A stretch of 61,496 nt of DNA from assembly GCA_026710435.1 (NCBI GenBank), contig JAPOQZ010000261.1, forward strand, positions 1 to 61,496, in the 5' to 3' direction. The stretch is from a bacterium. GTDB taxonomy: Bacteria; Actinomycetota; Acidimicrobiia; Spongiisociales; Spongiisociaceae. The stretch's first letter is position 1; each line of letters opens with the position of its first letter. The notes beneath the pieces are model-generated. The model saw only the letters and a list, made by a program, of their open reading frames with translations, was not told the DNA's origin and made no database searches. Position numbers and translations under genes: made by a program. Of the stretch, positions 46,472 to 55,204 are shown piece by piece.

Positions 46472-47944
46472 TCATCCGAGCAGTACCTCTCCCCGGATCA
46501 AGCGGTACCGACCCTCGGCCAGTACGGGAGTGTCCTGCCAGTCCTCCGGGAACTCGTCGGGAACCCGGTCGGTGCGTACCAGCACGAGGTCCTCCGGGGC
46601 GAGGTCGTGCCGGGTCTCGGATCGCAGGGTCCACACCGGTGCGTCCAGGTAGTAGGAGACCCACCGCGGGGTCCCGATCCCGGGCGTCACCCACATGTTT
46701 CCCGGCGGCGCGGAGATCGCCAGACGCTCCATGAGCCTCCCGGCGTCCGCCGGAAGCGTGAGGTAGTTGTCGCGGGTCGTGCCCGTCGCCACCCCATACA
46801 GGGTCACGGCGAGTACTACGACAGCCGCTACGCTCGCTGCCCGAACCGCACGTTGCACGAGTACGCGTCTGGCCGCGTCCAGCAACGCCCCGAGCCCGAT
46901 CGTGATAGGCGCCAACCACGGGAAGTTCCACAAGAGGTGGATCCAGGCTCCTTGTTGCAGACCGAATGTCCAGGCAGCGGCCACACCGAGGGTGATCGCT
47001 ACGGGTATCCGCGTGCGCCGGTCGACCAGACCGGCCACCAGCGCGAGAGGCGCCAGGACGCGGAACCAGACCGGGGTGAAGCGTCCGGCGAAGCGCCACT
47101 GCCTGGCCAGGAACTCCCCGAAGCTCCCGCGGGTGGTGTCAACCCTGAACGCCACGCGATTCGCCAACTCCGCCGTATCGGTGCCGCTGAGCAGCCAGGC
47201 AGCGGTGATCAGGACCCCGGCAACCGCACCCAGCGTTACCCACCAGGTCACTGGTTCCCAACCCTTGCGAACAAGGAGCCACAGCAGAAGAAGACCCATC
47301 GCGGCCATTGCAATCCATGACTGCATGGCCGTCAGGCAGGCCAGGACGGCCACCGCCGCTTGGATCGGAACAGGCGGATCGCGAGCCTCCCGAAGGTAGG
47401 CGACAGCCGCCACCGAAGCCACGATCAGGGAGAAACCGACTCCTATGCGGCCGTACACGAAGTAGAAGCCGGTGCTGGCCATCGCTCCTACCGAGAGGAG
47501 TGTCGGGCCCCAAGCGAGGCCCCTTACCCTGAGCAAGGCCGTCATGAACAAGATGGTCGAGGCCCCCAACAGGAAGCCGACCGCCCGTAGCCCGACCAGG
47601 GTGTCCCCCAGCATTCCCACCGACAGGATCGAGACGAATGTCTGCAACGGGGGATGGTGGGCGTAGGTCACCGCTTCCCGCGGGGGTGTCTCACCGGGGG
47701 GGATCCCGTACTCGGCCCTGATGTACGGTTCGATCAGAGCGCCGTATTCCGACTCCGCGGCCCCCTTCTCCCAGAAGTTGCGGGCCTGAAGCCCGAACCG
47801 GGCCAGGATGCGCCCGTCGTCGCTGTCTCCCAGCGGAAGGTCAAGGTCCGGTAGCCAGGCCACCAGCACTACCAGAGCCACGAGCACAGCAACGGTCCAA
47901 CCCGACAGGAGGCGCGGCGCGATAGGGGTGCGTGATGGCCTCAT
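46472..47944 (-). CDS. GT-C-type membrane glycosyltransferase/mannosyltransferase-like protein (paralogue 1)
   Basis: 490 aa with about ten membrane helices. The first periplasmic loop has an acidic motif (GDSDDGRILARFGLQARNF) and then YAHHPPLQTF, as in ArnT/PMT-like enzymes that use polyprenyl-phosphate sugars outside the membrane. It starts 88 bases downstream of the related gene at 48033-49418 and ends 31 bases before the giant glycosyltransferase, so all three are likely one operon. The acceptor is unknown. Confidence 0.8.
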   Translation of the reverse strand: MRPSRTPIAPRLLSGWTVAVLVALVVLVAWLPDLDLPLGDSDDGRILARFGLQARNFWEKGAAESEYGALIEPYIRAEYGIPPGETPPREAVTYAHHPPLQTFVSILSVGMLGDTLVGLRAVGFLLGASTILFMTALLRVRGLAWGPTLLSVGAMASTGFYFVYGRIGVGFSLIVASVAAVAYLREARDPPVPIQAAVAVLACLTAMQSWIAMAAMGLLLLWLLVRKGWEPVTWWVTLGAVAGVLITAAWLLSGTDTAELANRVAFRVDTTRGSFGEFLARQWRFAGRFTPVWFRVLAPLALVAGLVDRRTRIPVAITLGVAAAWTFGLQQGAWIHLLWNFPWLAPITIGLGALLDAARRVLVQRAVRAASVAAVVVLAVTLYGVATGTTRDNYLTLPADAGRLMERLAISAPPGNMWVTPGIGTPRWVSYYLDAPVWTLRSETRHDLAPEDLVLVRTDRVPDEFPEDWQDTPVLAEGRYRLIRGEVLLG

Positions 47945-48032
47945 GTGACCGGCAGTTTACGGCCACGGCTCTCCGATCCGGGGCATCCCCGATCGAGCGA
48001 CCGATCCGAGCCGAGACCCCTTCGGCCTTCGC

Positions 48033-49418
48033 CTACCGGTCGGATCGGAGAGCATGGCCGATCGCTAGCGCGTACCGGCCCTTCTGGGCTTCCACCTGCA
48101 GACCGGCTTGGACCCACTCCGGTGTCTGGTCAAGGCGGACCAGGACCACCTCTCCGTCTCCAATTCGCTCGATGTTTCCGGAGTCGACCTCTTCAGTTGG
48201 CAGGTCCCAGTAGTAGCTGACCCACCTGGGGAGTGGGTCTACACCTTCGAGTACCCAGGCGGTCGCCTGACCGGGTGCGGGGGGGACGTCTCTGATGAGG
48301 GCTCCTGCCTCGGAAGGGGCCAGAAAGTAGGCGTCCCGGTAGTCCGGAACGCGAGCGAGACCGGTTGCAGCCAGCACCAGCAGGACCACGTAGACCCCGA
48401 TCGTCGTCCGCTCACTCGCGACATGGTCCCGGAGCCTCTGCAGTCCGGCCGCCAGGCCCAGGAAGACCGGCGCGAGCAGCGGGTATGTCCAGTAGTCGTG
48501 GATCAGTGCCGCGCCGGGTGCGACCAGGGTCCAGGCCCCGAGTGCCATTAGCAGCGTCATGGACACCATGCGCGTCCTGCGGTCGGCCAGGGATATGGCG
48601 AGCGCGGGGAGGATCGCCCACCGGAACCACCCGGGGAACAACGTCTGGTAGAACCACCGGTAGGTGGTCACAAGGTCCGACCAGGCGGGCCAGCGTAACC
48701 TGTCCCCGGCGTGGCCGACCAACTCCGCTACCTGGCCGGCGCCCACCGCCCATACCAGCGCCGCGGTGGCCGCTCCCAGCCCGGCTATGCCCATCCACAC
48801 CGCCGTCCGCCGGTAGCGCGCCTCTCTGCTGCCTTCCGCCGATGCGAAAGCCACGACCAGCACCCCTGTCCAAGAACCGAACCCGGCCACACCGGCGGCA
48901 AGCGGTAGGAGTAGCCGATGGTCGCCCGTTCGCCGGTAGCGGCACCAGAGAGCGAGGAACGCAACGATCAGGGAGACACCCAGCCCGAGACGGGCGTAAA
49001 TCCAGAACATCGGGGTCACGGCAACGAGCGCCAAGGCGACTGCTGGAGCGCCCGCCCCGAGGTCGAGTTCCCGAGCCAACCACAGCAGCCCGGCCACCGT
49101 ACCCAAACCCGCCACGTATCCGATCGAGTGCAATTGCCACTCGCCCTGCCCGAGTACCGACCCGACCACCGCGTGGAGGATGTTCAGCAGCGGGGGATGA
49201 TGCGTGTAGGGAACATCGGAGAAAGGTTCCATCGACGCCAGGAAACCCGATCCCGGCAGACCCGCCTCCAGGAAGTTCCGGACCACAAGCCCGAACCGAC
49301 CGTTGATCCGTCCGTCGTGGCTTGCCCCCAGCGGGAGGAACAGCAACTGCCACCATCCAGCCGCCAGCAACCCGCCGATCGCGAGGCCGCCGGCAACCCT
49401 CATCCGCGTGGTCGACAC
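48033..49418 (-). CDS. GT-C-type membrane glycosyltransferase-like protein (paralogue 2)
   Basis: 461-aa paralogue of the gene at 46472-47944. It shares GASHDGRINGRFGLVVRNF and YTHHPPLLNIL in the first outside loop, followed by about ten membrane helices and a C-terminal extracytoplasmic domain (VSYYWDLP). Gene duplication within the operon is likely. GTG 49418 or ATG 49403 can serve as start. It presumably adds sugars to surface polymers or proteins. Confidence 0.8.
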   Translation of the reverse strand: MSTTRMRVAGGLAIGGLLAAGWWQLLFLPLGASHDGRINGRFGLVVRNFLEAGLPGSGFLASMEPFSDVPYTHHPPLLNILHAVVGSVLGQGEWQLHSIGYVAGLGTVAGLLWLARELDLGAGAPAVALALVAVTPMFWIYARLGLGVSLIVAFLALWCRYRRTGDHRLLLPLAAGVAGFGSWTGVLVVAFASAEGSREARYRRTAVWMGIAGLGAATAALVWAVGAGQVAELVGHAGDRLRWPAWSDLVTTYRWFYQTLFPGWFRWAILPALAISLADRRTRMVSMTLLMALGAWTLVAPGAALIHDYWTYPLLAPVFLGLAAGLQRLRDHVASERTTIGVYVVLLVLAATGLARVPDYRDAYFLAPSEAGALIRDVPPAPGQATAWVLEGVDPLPRWVSYYWDLPTEEVDSGNIERIGDGEVVLVRLDQTPEWVQAGLQVEAQKGRYALAIGHALRSDR

Positions 49419-49663
49419 GCGCCGGAGTATGTCTCAAGAGCCAAACCGTCCCTGTATAGCACCACAGTCCCCCTGCAAACCCGTCCAGTGGCGAGAGACT
49501 CGGTTCGACCCGATCGCGAGGCAGGACCATCGAGATGGTCCCGGAGTGGCGACGATGTAGCATCACTGAGCGGTCGGCTCGATCTCGTTGAGGGCTCCTA
49601 GCCACGCAGGCCGGCCGCAAGAGAAGCCCCTGCACCACCAACCATTCGAGGCTCCCTGGCAGT
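49419..49663. other. 245-base gap between divergent genes
   Basis: It separates the GT-C operon from the MFS gene. A CTATAC sequence is visible on the minus strand near 49461, a possible -10 for the GT-C operon, without a clear -35. No gene or repeat is seen. Confidence 0.3.
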
Positions 49664-50893
49664 ATGTCGAGAACAAGCTTGCAGGACTGGCGAACGCCGG
49701 TGATCGTGATAGTCGCCGGCTGCGTGATCGCCGCGGTCGGGTACGGAGTGCGTTCCATCTTCGGGCTGTTCCTTGCACCGATGACGTTGGCCCAGGACTG
49801 GAGCCGGGAGACCTTCGCTCTTGCCCTCGCCATCCAGAATCTGATGTGGGGTATCGGCATGCCCGTGGCAGGGGTGATCGCCGACCGGTACGGACCCCGC
49901 TACGTGCTGTGTGCGGGAACCATCATCTACGCGCTCGGGACATGGGGCATGGCGTCGTCGGCGAGCGGCTTGGTGCTGCAACTGACTGCGGGCGTGATGG
50001 TGGGGATCGGGATAGCCTTCTCCAGTTTCTCTCTCGTCCTGGCCGCCATGGCCCGGACGGTCGGCCCTGAGCGGCGTTCCCTGGCACTGGGTCTGGGCAC
50101 GGCGGCCACCTCTTTCGGGCAGGTGTTGTTCTCACCGGTCGGCCAGGGCTTCATCACCACATTCGGCTGGTACCCGGCCCTCCTCTCGGTGGCAGCTCTC
50201 ACACTGGTGATCATCCCGCTGGCCTTCGTGCTGCCCAACGCGAGCGCCACAAAGGCGGAGCCCGTCGCCGACCAGTCCCTAGGAGAGGCGCTGGCCGAGG
50301 CCCGCGGACACCGCGGCTACGTGCTCCTCTCGAGCGGCTTCTTCGTTTGCGGATTCCAGATCTCCTTCATGACCGTCCACTTCCCGGCCTTCGTGCAGGA
50401 TCTGGGACTCGCCGCGTCGGTCGGCGCCATCGCTCTCTCACTGATCGGCGCATTCAACATCGTCGGCTCGTTCGGCAGCGGCGTCTTCGGCCAGCGCTGG
50501 TCGAAGAAGCGGGGCCTGGCCGGTATCTACGCGCTCAGAGCCCTCACCATCGCGCTGATGCTGCTCGCTCCCAAGACCGCCGTCACCATCTACGTGTTCG
50601 CAGCCGTGATGGGAATCCTCTGGCTCTCGACCGTTCCCCTGACAACCGGGATCGTCGAGCAGATCTTCGGTGTCCGCTACCTGGCAACGCTTTTCGGTCT
50701 CGTGTTCCTGTCCCATCAGATCGGCAGCTTCATAGGCGTGTGGCTGGGCGGCTACCTCTACGACCGCACCGGGTCGTACGGTCCCGTCTGGTGGCTAGGA
50801 GTGGCCCTCGGTGTCGCTGCCGCGCTCATCCACATGCCGATCGATGAGCGCCCGCTCCGCCGGCTCAGGCAAGCACAGACGACGGGAACGTGA
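49664..50893 (+). CDS. Major facilitator superfamily transporter
   Basis: 409 aa with 12 predicted membrane helices and the MFS loop motif GVIADRYGPRYVLCAG between helices 2 and 3. The overall look is that of the oxalate/formate antiporter or monocarboxylate-type MFS group (YGVRSIFGLFLAPMTLAQDW). It probably exports or imports an organic acid. The cofC gene begins seven bases after its stop. Substrate unknown. Confidence 0.85.
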   Translation: MSRTSLQDWRTPVIVIVAGCVIAAVGYGVRSIFGLFLAPMTLAQDWSRETFALALAIQNLMWGIGMPVAGVIADRYGPRYVLCAGTIIYALGTWGMASSASGLVLQLTAGVMVGIGIAFSSFSLVLAAMARTVGPERRSLALGLGTAATSFGQVLFSPVGQGFITTFGWYPALLSVAALTLVIIPLAFVLPNASATKAEPVADQSLGEALAEARGHRGYVLLSSGFFVCGFQISFMTVHFPAFVQDLGLAASVGAIALSLIGAFNIVGSFGSGVFGQRWSKKRGLAGIYALRALTIALMLLAPKTAVTIYVFAAVMGILWLSTVPLTTGIVEQIFGVRYLATLFGLVFLSHQIGSFIGVWLGGYLYDRTGSYGPVWWLGVALGVAAALIHMPIDERPLRRLRQAQTTGT

Positions 50894-50900
50894 GCCGGCG

Positions 50901-51494
50901 GTGCCCGACCCGGTCGTCGCCCTGCCTATCCGGTCCTTCCGGGACGCCTACCGGAGACTGGCGGTCGCCTACGCTCCACCTTCCAGAGCTCTCCTCGCTC
51001 GGTCGCTGGCCACCCACACCGCTGACGTCGTAGAGGAAGCGGGAGTCGCACCCCTGATCGTGTCATCGGCCCCCGACGTTCGGGATTGGGCCCGGCGCCG
51101 ATCCCACGACGTGCTGGCGGATCCGCCCGGAGGGGGCCTGAACGGAGCAGCCTCAGAGGTGGTCGGATACGCCGACCGGCGTCCCTGGCTGATCCTGCAC
51201 TCCGACCTGCCCTGCCTCACATCCGAAGAAGTGCAGGAAGCGCTGCGGCCGGTACGGGCCGGTCGGCAGGCGGTCGCGTTCTCCTACGACGGTGGCACCT
51301 CAGCTCTGGGAGGTTCCGGTCCGTTCCCGTTCTCCTACGGCGTCGGGAGCTTCCACCGCCATCTCCATGCCGGCCGCCGTCCCTCGGTTGTGGTGTCACT
51401 CGGGTTCGCCCTGGACATCGACCGGCCCGGCGACCTCTCCGTGGCGGCACGCCATCCGAGGGGCGCGTGGCTGGCCGGGCTCGGCTTCGGGTAG
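50901..51494 (+). CDS. cofC: 2-phospho-L-lactate (or phosphoenolpyruvate) guanylyltransferase, F420 biosynthesis
   Basis: 197-aa MobA-like nucleotidyltransferase. It keeps the family pattern: a central LHSDLPCLTSEEV and ALDIDRPGDLSVA at the C-terminus. The N-terminal VVALPIRSFRDAYRRL replaces the more common VVPVKSLxxAKSRL, so the basic GTP loop is altered. CofC/FbiD activates phospholactate or phosphoenolpyruvate with GTP to begin the F420 side chain. Start is GTG 50901. Two F420-type oxidoreductases in the window support the call. The stop TAG is followed by GAGGGTGG. Confidence 0.7.
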   Translation: MPDPVVALPIRSFRDAYRRLAVAYAPPSRALLARSLATHTADVVEEAGVAPLIVSSAPDVRDWARRRSHDVLADPPGGGLNGAASEVVGYADRRPWLILHSDLPCLTSEEVQEALRPVRAGRQAVAFSYDGGTSALGGSGPFPFSYGVGSFHRHLHAGRRPSVVVSLGFALDIDRPGDLSVAARHPRGAWLAGLGFG

Positions 51495-51582
51495 GAGGGT
51501 GGCGAAGACCCCAAAGTTGGGTCCTGCGGTCCCTGGCGCCATCGCAGTTCAGCGGACGGAGGGACAACTCTGTCCTCGTTTC

Positions 51583-51638
51583 TAGGAGGGTGCTGAGCAA
51601 TCCACCAGCGGCAATCGTCATTGTTCAGCACCTTCCTC
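51583..51638. repeat. Family A MITE-like repeat, short form (A4)
   Basis: 56 bp with 19-bp terminal inverted repeats (51583-51601 and 51620-51638). The 18-base centre is identical to that of A1 at 334-389, 51 kb away. It lies in the 222-base gap between cofC and the SDR gene. Confidence 0.85.
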
Positions 51639-51716
51639 GGAACGCTCTTCGAATCGGCCCAACCTCCTCCCGCTACCCTGCGGCGGTCAGCAATTCCGTC
51701 GGCAGAAAGGCCAGGA

Positions 51717-52460
51717 GTGGATAGGGGATCACGGAACGGCGCGCTCGTGACCGGAGGAGCAAGGGGAATCGGGCGCGGTATCGCGGAACGGCTCGCCCGG
51801 CGCGGGGACACGGTGTTCATAGCCGACATCGCGGGCGAAGCGGAGACGGCCGCGGGTTTCCGTGCCGAGGGGCTGGATGTCCATCCGCTGAGACTGGATG
51901 TCCGGGACGTCGGGGCGATCGGAGAAGTGGTGGAGCGGGTCGACCGGGAGGTGCCCCTGGCCACGATGGTCAACAACGCAGGTATCGGCTGGATCCGCCC
52001 CCTGGTCGACGTGTCTCCCGACGACTTCGACGCGCTGATGGCCGTCAACCTCAGAGGTGTCTTCTTCGGAATCCAGGCCGCGGCGAAGGTGATGATCCCC
52101 CGCGGCGCCGGCTGCATCGTCAACACGGCCTCGACCTCGGCCTTTTCCGCCTCCACCTCCCCGATGGTTCCCTACGACACGTCGAAAGGGGCGGTGCGGA
52201 TGCTCACCATTGCGGCCGCCCGGGAACTGGCCACTCACGGGATCCGGGTGAACGCGGTAGCGCCGGGAACCGTCGACACCGACCTCGTGCGGTCCGTCCT
52301 CGGCGAGTCACGAGCCGCGGAACAGACCGGAACCCTGATCCCCCTAGGGCGCCTGGGACAGCCGACCGACATAGCCGCGGCGGTCGACTTCCTCTCCTCT
52401 GAGGCGGCCTCCTACGTGACCGGGCATGTGCTGGTGGTGGACGGCGGATGGCTGACGTGA
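51717..52460 (+). CDS. Short-chain dehydrogenase/reductase
   Basis: 247-aa classical SDR: TGGARGIGRG for NAD(P), NNAG, catalytic serine in NTASTSAFSAS, YDTSK (YxxxK), and a normal C-terminal TGHVLVVDGGW. It lacks the arginines of the CoM-dependent dehydrogenases at 9.4-11.0 kb and is thus not another xecD/xecE. GTG 51717 is chosen because AAAGG precedes it; the longer frame begins inside repeat A4. Its last 13 bases overlap the F420-type oxidoreductase gene. Substrate unknown, probably a hydroxy acid or alcohol of the catabolic cluster. Confidence 0.85.
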   Translation: MDRGSRNGALVTGGARGIGRGIAERLARRGDTVFIADIAGEAETAAGFRAEGLDVHPLRLDVRDVGAIGEVVERVDREVPLATMVNNAGIGWIRPLVDVSPDDFDALMAVNLRGVFFGIQAAAKVMIPRGAGCIVNTASTSAFSASTSPMVPYDTSKGAVRMLTIAAARELATHGIRVNAVAPGTVDTDLVRSVLGESRAAEQTGTLIPLGRLGQPTDIAAAVDFLSSEAASYVTGHVLVVDGGWLT

Positions 52461-53332
52461 GGCGACCCCGCATCGGCGTGAACCTGCCGTTCCACGGACC
52501 TGGCGCACCGGTCACGGTGGCCGATGCGGCCCGGATGGCGGAGGAGATAGGGTACGACTCGGCATGGATGAGCGATCATGTGGTGATGGTGGAAGGCGCC
52601 TCTTCCCCTTACCCGTTCGACACCGAGGGCGTGATGAGATGGGACATCGACCATCCGATGCCCGACACGCTGATCGTCCTGGCCGTGGCCGGTGCGGTGA
52701 CCAGCAGGATCGAACTGGGTACATGCGTGCTGATCGCCCCCATGCGCAACCCGGTGGTCCTCGCCAAGCAGGTGGCGACCATCGACATGCTCACCGGTGG
52801 CAGGTTCACACTCGGGGTTGGGGTAGGATGGCTGGCCGAGGAGTTCGCCGTCCTGGGCGCGCCTTTCGAGGACCGGGGAACACGCCTGGACGAGTGGATG
52901 ACCATCCTCCGCGACTGCTGGACCGGACGACCTACCGCCCACCGCTACAAGCATTGGGAGATTCCCCCGGGAGTGCGCTGCTACCCCACACCTGCGGGTA
53001 CCGTCCCCATCCTCGTGGGTGGGATGTCGAAGCACGCCCTCCGGCGAGCGGGCCGGGATGCCGACGGTTGGATGGCCTTCCAATACACCGAGGAGATCGA
53101 CGTCGACAAGATCCGGGGGAGCGTGGAGGCGTTCAACGAAGAGGCCGCTCTCGCCGGACGGCCTCCGCCCACGAGGCTGGCCATGCGGGCCCCCGGACCC
53201 ATCGAGCCGCTGGCGGAGCAGTTGGACGAACTGGTCGGCGCGGGGATCACCGAGGTGGTGGTAACCGTCGACTGGAACGATCGGGACGCGGTCTCGGAGT
53301 CTCTGGATCTGCTCCGGCGAGCCACCCCGTAA
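52448..53332 (+). CDS. LLM-class F420-dependent oxidoreductase
   Basis: 294-aa luciferase-like TIM barrel. Typical segments are AEEIGYDSAWMSDHV, LGTCVLIAPMRNPVVLAKQ and GRFTLGVGVGWLAEEF, as in the actinobacterial TIGR03619-like subgroup. The start at 52448 overlaps the SDR gene by 13 bases, so both are co-translated. A redox pair of SDR and F420 enzyme next to cofC suggests hydride exchange on a common substrate, but the compound is unknown. Confidence 0.87.
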   Translation: MADVRRPRIGVNLPFHGPGAPVTVADAARMAEEIGYDSAWMSDHVVMVEGASSPYPFDTEGVMRWDIDHPMPDTLIVLAVAGAVTSRIELGTCVLIAPMRNPVVLAKQVATIDMLTGGRFTLGVGVGWLAEEFAVLGAPFEDRGTRLDEWMTILRDCWTGRPTAHRYKHWEIPPGVRCYPTPAGTVPILVGGMSKHALRRAGRDADGWMAFQYTEEIDVDKIRGSVEAFNEEAALAGRPPPTRLAMRAPGPIEPLAEQLDELVGAGITEVVVTVDWNDRDAVSESLDLLRRATP

Positions 53333-53378
53333 GCTCACGACCCGTACGGACCCGCCGCAACCCAAGGAGAGCAAGAGT

Positions 53379-53774
53379 ATGCCCGTCCCAGATCAGGCCG
53401 TTACCAGCGACCAAGCCCCGGAGCCGCGCGGACCCTACCCCCATATCCGAATCGATGGAGATCGGGCCTGGATCACCGGCCAGATCGGCCGGGATCCGGT
53501 GACCGACGGCTTCGTGGAGGGGGGCTTCGAGAACGAGTTCCACCAGTCCATCACCAACCTCGAGAGCATTCTCGCGGAGGTTGGATCGTCCCTCTCCGAC
53601 GTGGTGCACACCTGCGTCCAGTTCGTCGACGAGGACGATCTCGATGCCATGAACCGCATCCACGCGGAGCGGTTCCCGCTTCCGTACCCGGCTAGGACCA
53701 GCTTCGGGGTGGCGTTCCTGTGGAAGGGCGCCAAGGTCCAGATCGACGCCGTCGTCCGCCTGCCAAACGGGTGA
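53379..53774 (+). CDS. RidA/YjgF family enamine/imine deaminase
   Basis: 131 aa, standard length for the family. The catalytic arginine lies in PYPARTSFGVA, and the C-terminal VQIDAVVRLP is typical. RidA proteins hydrolyse reactive enamines or imines made by PLP enzymes and related dehydrogenases. GGAGAGC stands about ten bases before ATG 53379. Neighbouring ornithine cyclodeaminase-like and DHDPS-like genes on the opposite strand make an imine or keto-amino-acid substrate plausible. Confidence 0.88.
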   Translation: MPVPDQAVTSDQAPEPRGPYPHIRIDGDRAWITGQIGRDPVTDGFVEGGFENEFHQSITNLESILAEVGSSLSDVVHTCVQFVDEDDLDAMNRIHAERFPLPYPARTSFGVAFLWKGAKVQIDAVVRLPNG

Positions 53775-53842
53775 GCCAGAACGCGAAAACCGGCGGATCG
53801 GTCCACCCGCCTCGGAGACCATGGGCGCGGGCCGCGACTGCC

Positions 53843-54160
53843 TCAGGCCGTCTGGTCGTCGACACCGGGGAGTTCCACCGTCGGTGTCCGGGCCACGACC
53901 CCGGTCACTCCGGGCACCCTTTGCATGAACAGGGCTTCGATCCCGGCTGTAAGGGTCACAACCGACAGCGGACATGTGCCACACGCCCCCATCAACTCCA
54001 CTGCAACCACCCCGTCGCTGTCCACGTCGAGCAGGACCAGGTCACCCCCGTCGGCATGGAGCGCCGGGCGCAGGAAGTCAACCGCCTCGTGCAGGGCTTC
54101 GAGATCCACGGCTGATCCGCCCCCAGGTGCCGCGCCTTCGGCTAGTACCGATCCGTCCAT
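53843..54160 (-). CDS. NifU-like (Nfu) iron-sulfur scaffold protein
   Basis: 105 aa, only the C-terminal NifU domain. ALHADGGDLVLLDV is the family opening and GACGTCPLS holds the CxxC that binds a bridging cluster in the dimer. It starts three bases after the ornithine cyclodeaminase-like gene stop, so it is the last gene of the minus-strand operon from 57.7 kb, though its function may be housekeeping. Confidence 0.85.
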   Translation of the reverse strand: MDGSVLAEGAAPGGGSAVDLEALHEAVDFLRPALHADGGDLVLLDVDSDGVVAVELMGACGTCPLSVVTLTAGIEALFMQRVPGVTGVVARTPTVELPGVDDQTA

Positions 54161-54163
54161 CTT

Positions 54164-55204
54164 CTAGAAGACCTCGATCCAGGTGCCCGCGCCCGCGTCC
54201 ACGGCCAGGTCGTACACGAGGGAAGCGACCGCCGCATCGAGAGCGGGCATGCCCATGTGGGTCATTATGGTGCGCTCGCTCCCGCTCTCCCGTCCCGGAC
54301 GCGTACCCGGGAGGATCTCGGTGGCGAGATCGGCATGGATGTCCGACCTCGTCAGGGCGCCCGGCTGCAGGCCACCCAGCCGGCCGACCTCTTCTCCTTC
54401 GATCCATTCGAGATCCCGCCCGTACCAACCGACCGCCCACTTGTCGAACTCGGTAGCGCAGGCCGGCTCCACGTCGCGGAACCCGGTCGCCGCGCACACG
54501 TGAGCACCGGGGGGCACCCAGTCCGCCATAAGAACAGGCCGGGCGGCGGTCGTGACGATGCAGATGATGTCGGCCCCGGCCACCGCGGTCTCGACATCGG
54601 GCGCAGCCATCACGTCGATCCCGATCCGCTCCTTCGCAGACCGCGCGAACCGGGCCAGTTGATCGGGGTTGACGTCGAACGCGACCACCTCCTCCAGAGG
54701 GAAGGCCTCGTTGAGGACCAGCAAGTGGGTCCAGCCCTCGTTACCGCACCCGACGATCGCCAGACGGCTCGACTCCGGGCGTGCCAGGTAGCTGGCGCCG
54801 ACGGTGGAATGGCCGCCGGTGCGCATGTTGGTCACCGCGGTTCCGTCCACCAGCGCCAGGGGCATGCCGGTGTCGATGTCGCTGACCATGTCCAGCGCCG
54901 AGATGGCGGGGAGTCCCCGGCGGGGATTGAGCCGGTAGCTGCCCAGCCATTTGACCGCCGCCCTGCCGAGGGGCCGGATCATGGCGGGGAAGGCCTGCAT
55001 GGCTCCGTGCCCGAACGGCGGTTCGGGACCGAGGCGGTCGTGAACGTACAGGTTCACCGGGTTGGTCTGCTCGACCTCCCCTTCACCCACCCAGCGAAAC
55101 GTGTCCAGGCAGCGCTGGAAGCAGGCCGCCGGGTCGAGGAGTTGCTCCACCTCCTCCCGCGACACCACGAGTATCTCGCCGGGACTGGGCTCGTCCCTGC
55201 TCAC
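54164..55204 (-). CDS. Ornithine cyclodeaminase/mu-crystallin family protein
   Basis: 346-aa NAD(P)-dependent enzyme. The N-terminal part carries GRAAVKWLGSYRLNP (substrate lysine). The Rossmann domain has RLAIVGCGNEGWTHL and AFDVNPDQLARFA. Members deaminate amino acids to imines or reduce cyclic imines (ketimine reductase, alanine dehydrogenase). Its start overlaps the stop of the DHDPS-like gene (ATGA), and RidA lies close by, so a linked amino/imino-acid step is likely. Which one is not decided by sequence. Confidence 0.85.
   Translation of the reverse strand: MSRDEPSPGEILVVSREEVEQLLDPAACFQRCLDTFRWVGEGEVEQTNPVNLYVHDRLGPEPPFGHGAMQAFPAMIRPLGRAAVKWLGSYRLNPRRGLPAISALDMVSDIDTGMPLALVDGTAVTNMRTGGHSTVGASYLARPESSRLAIVGCGNEGWTHLLVLNEAFPLEEVVAFDVNPDQLARFARSAKERIGIDVMAAPDVETAVAGADIICIVTTAARPVLMADWVPPGAHVCAATGFRDVEPACATEFDKWAVGWYGRDLEWIEGEEVGRLGGLQPGALTRSDIHADLATEILPGTRPGRESGSERTIMTHMGMPALDAAVASLVYDLAVDAGAGTWIEVF

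Noticed and set aside
51717..52460. Third hydroxypropyl-CoM dehydrogenase
   Set aside because: The SDR lacks the sulfonate-binding arginines seen in xecD and is far from the CoM locus.
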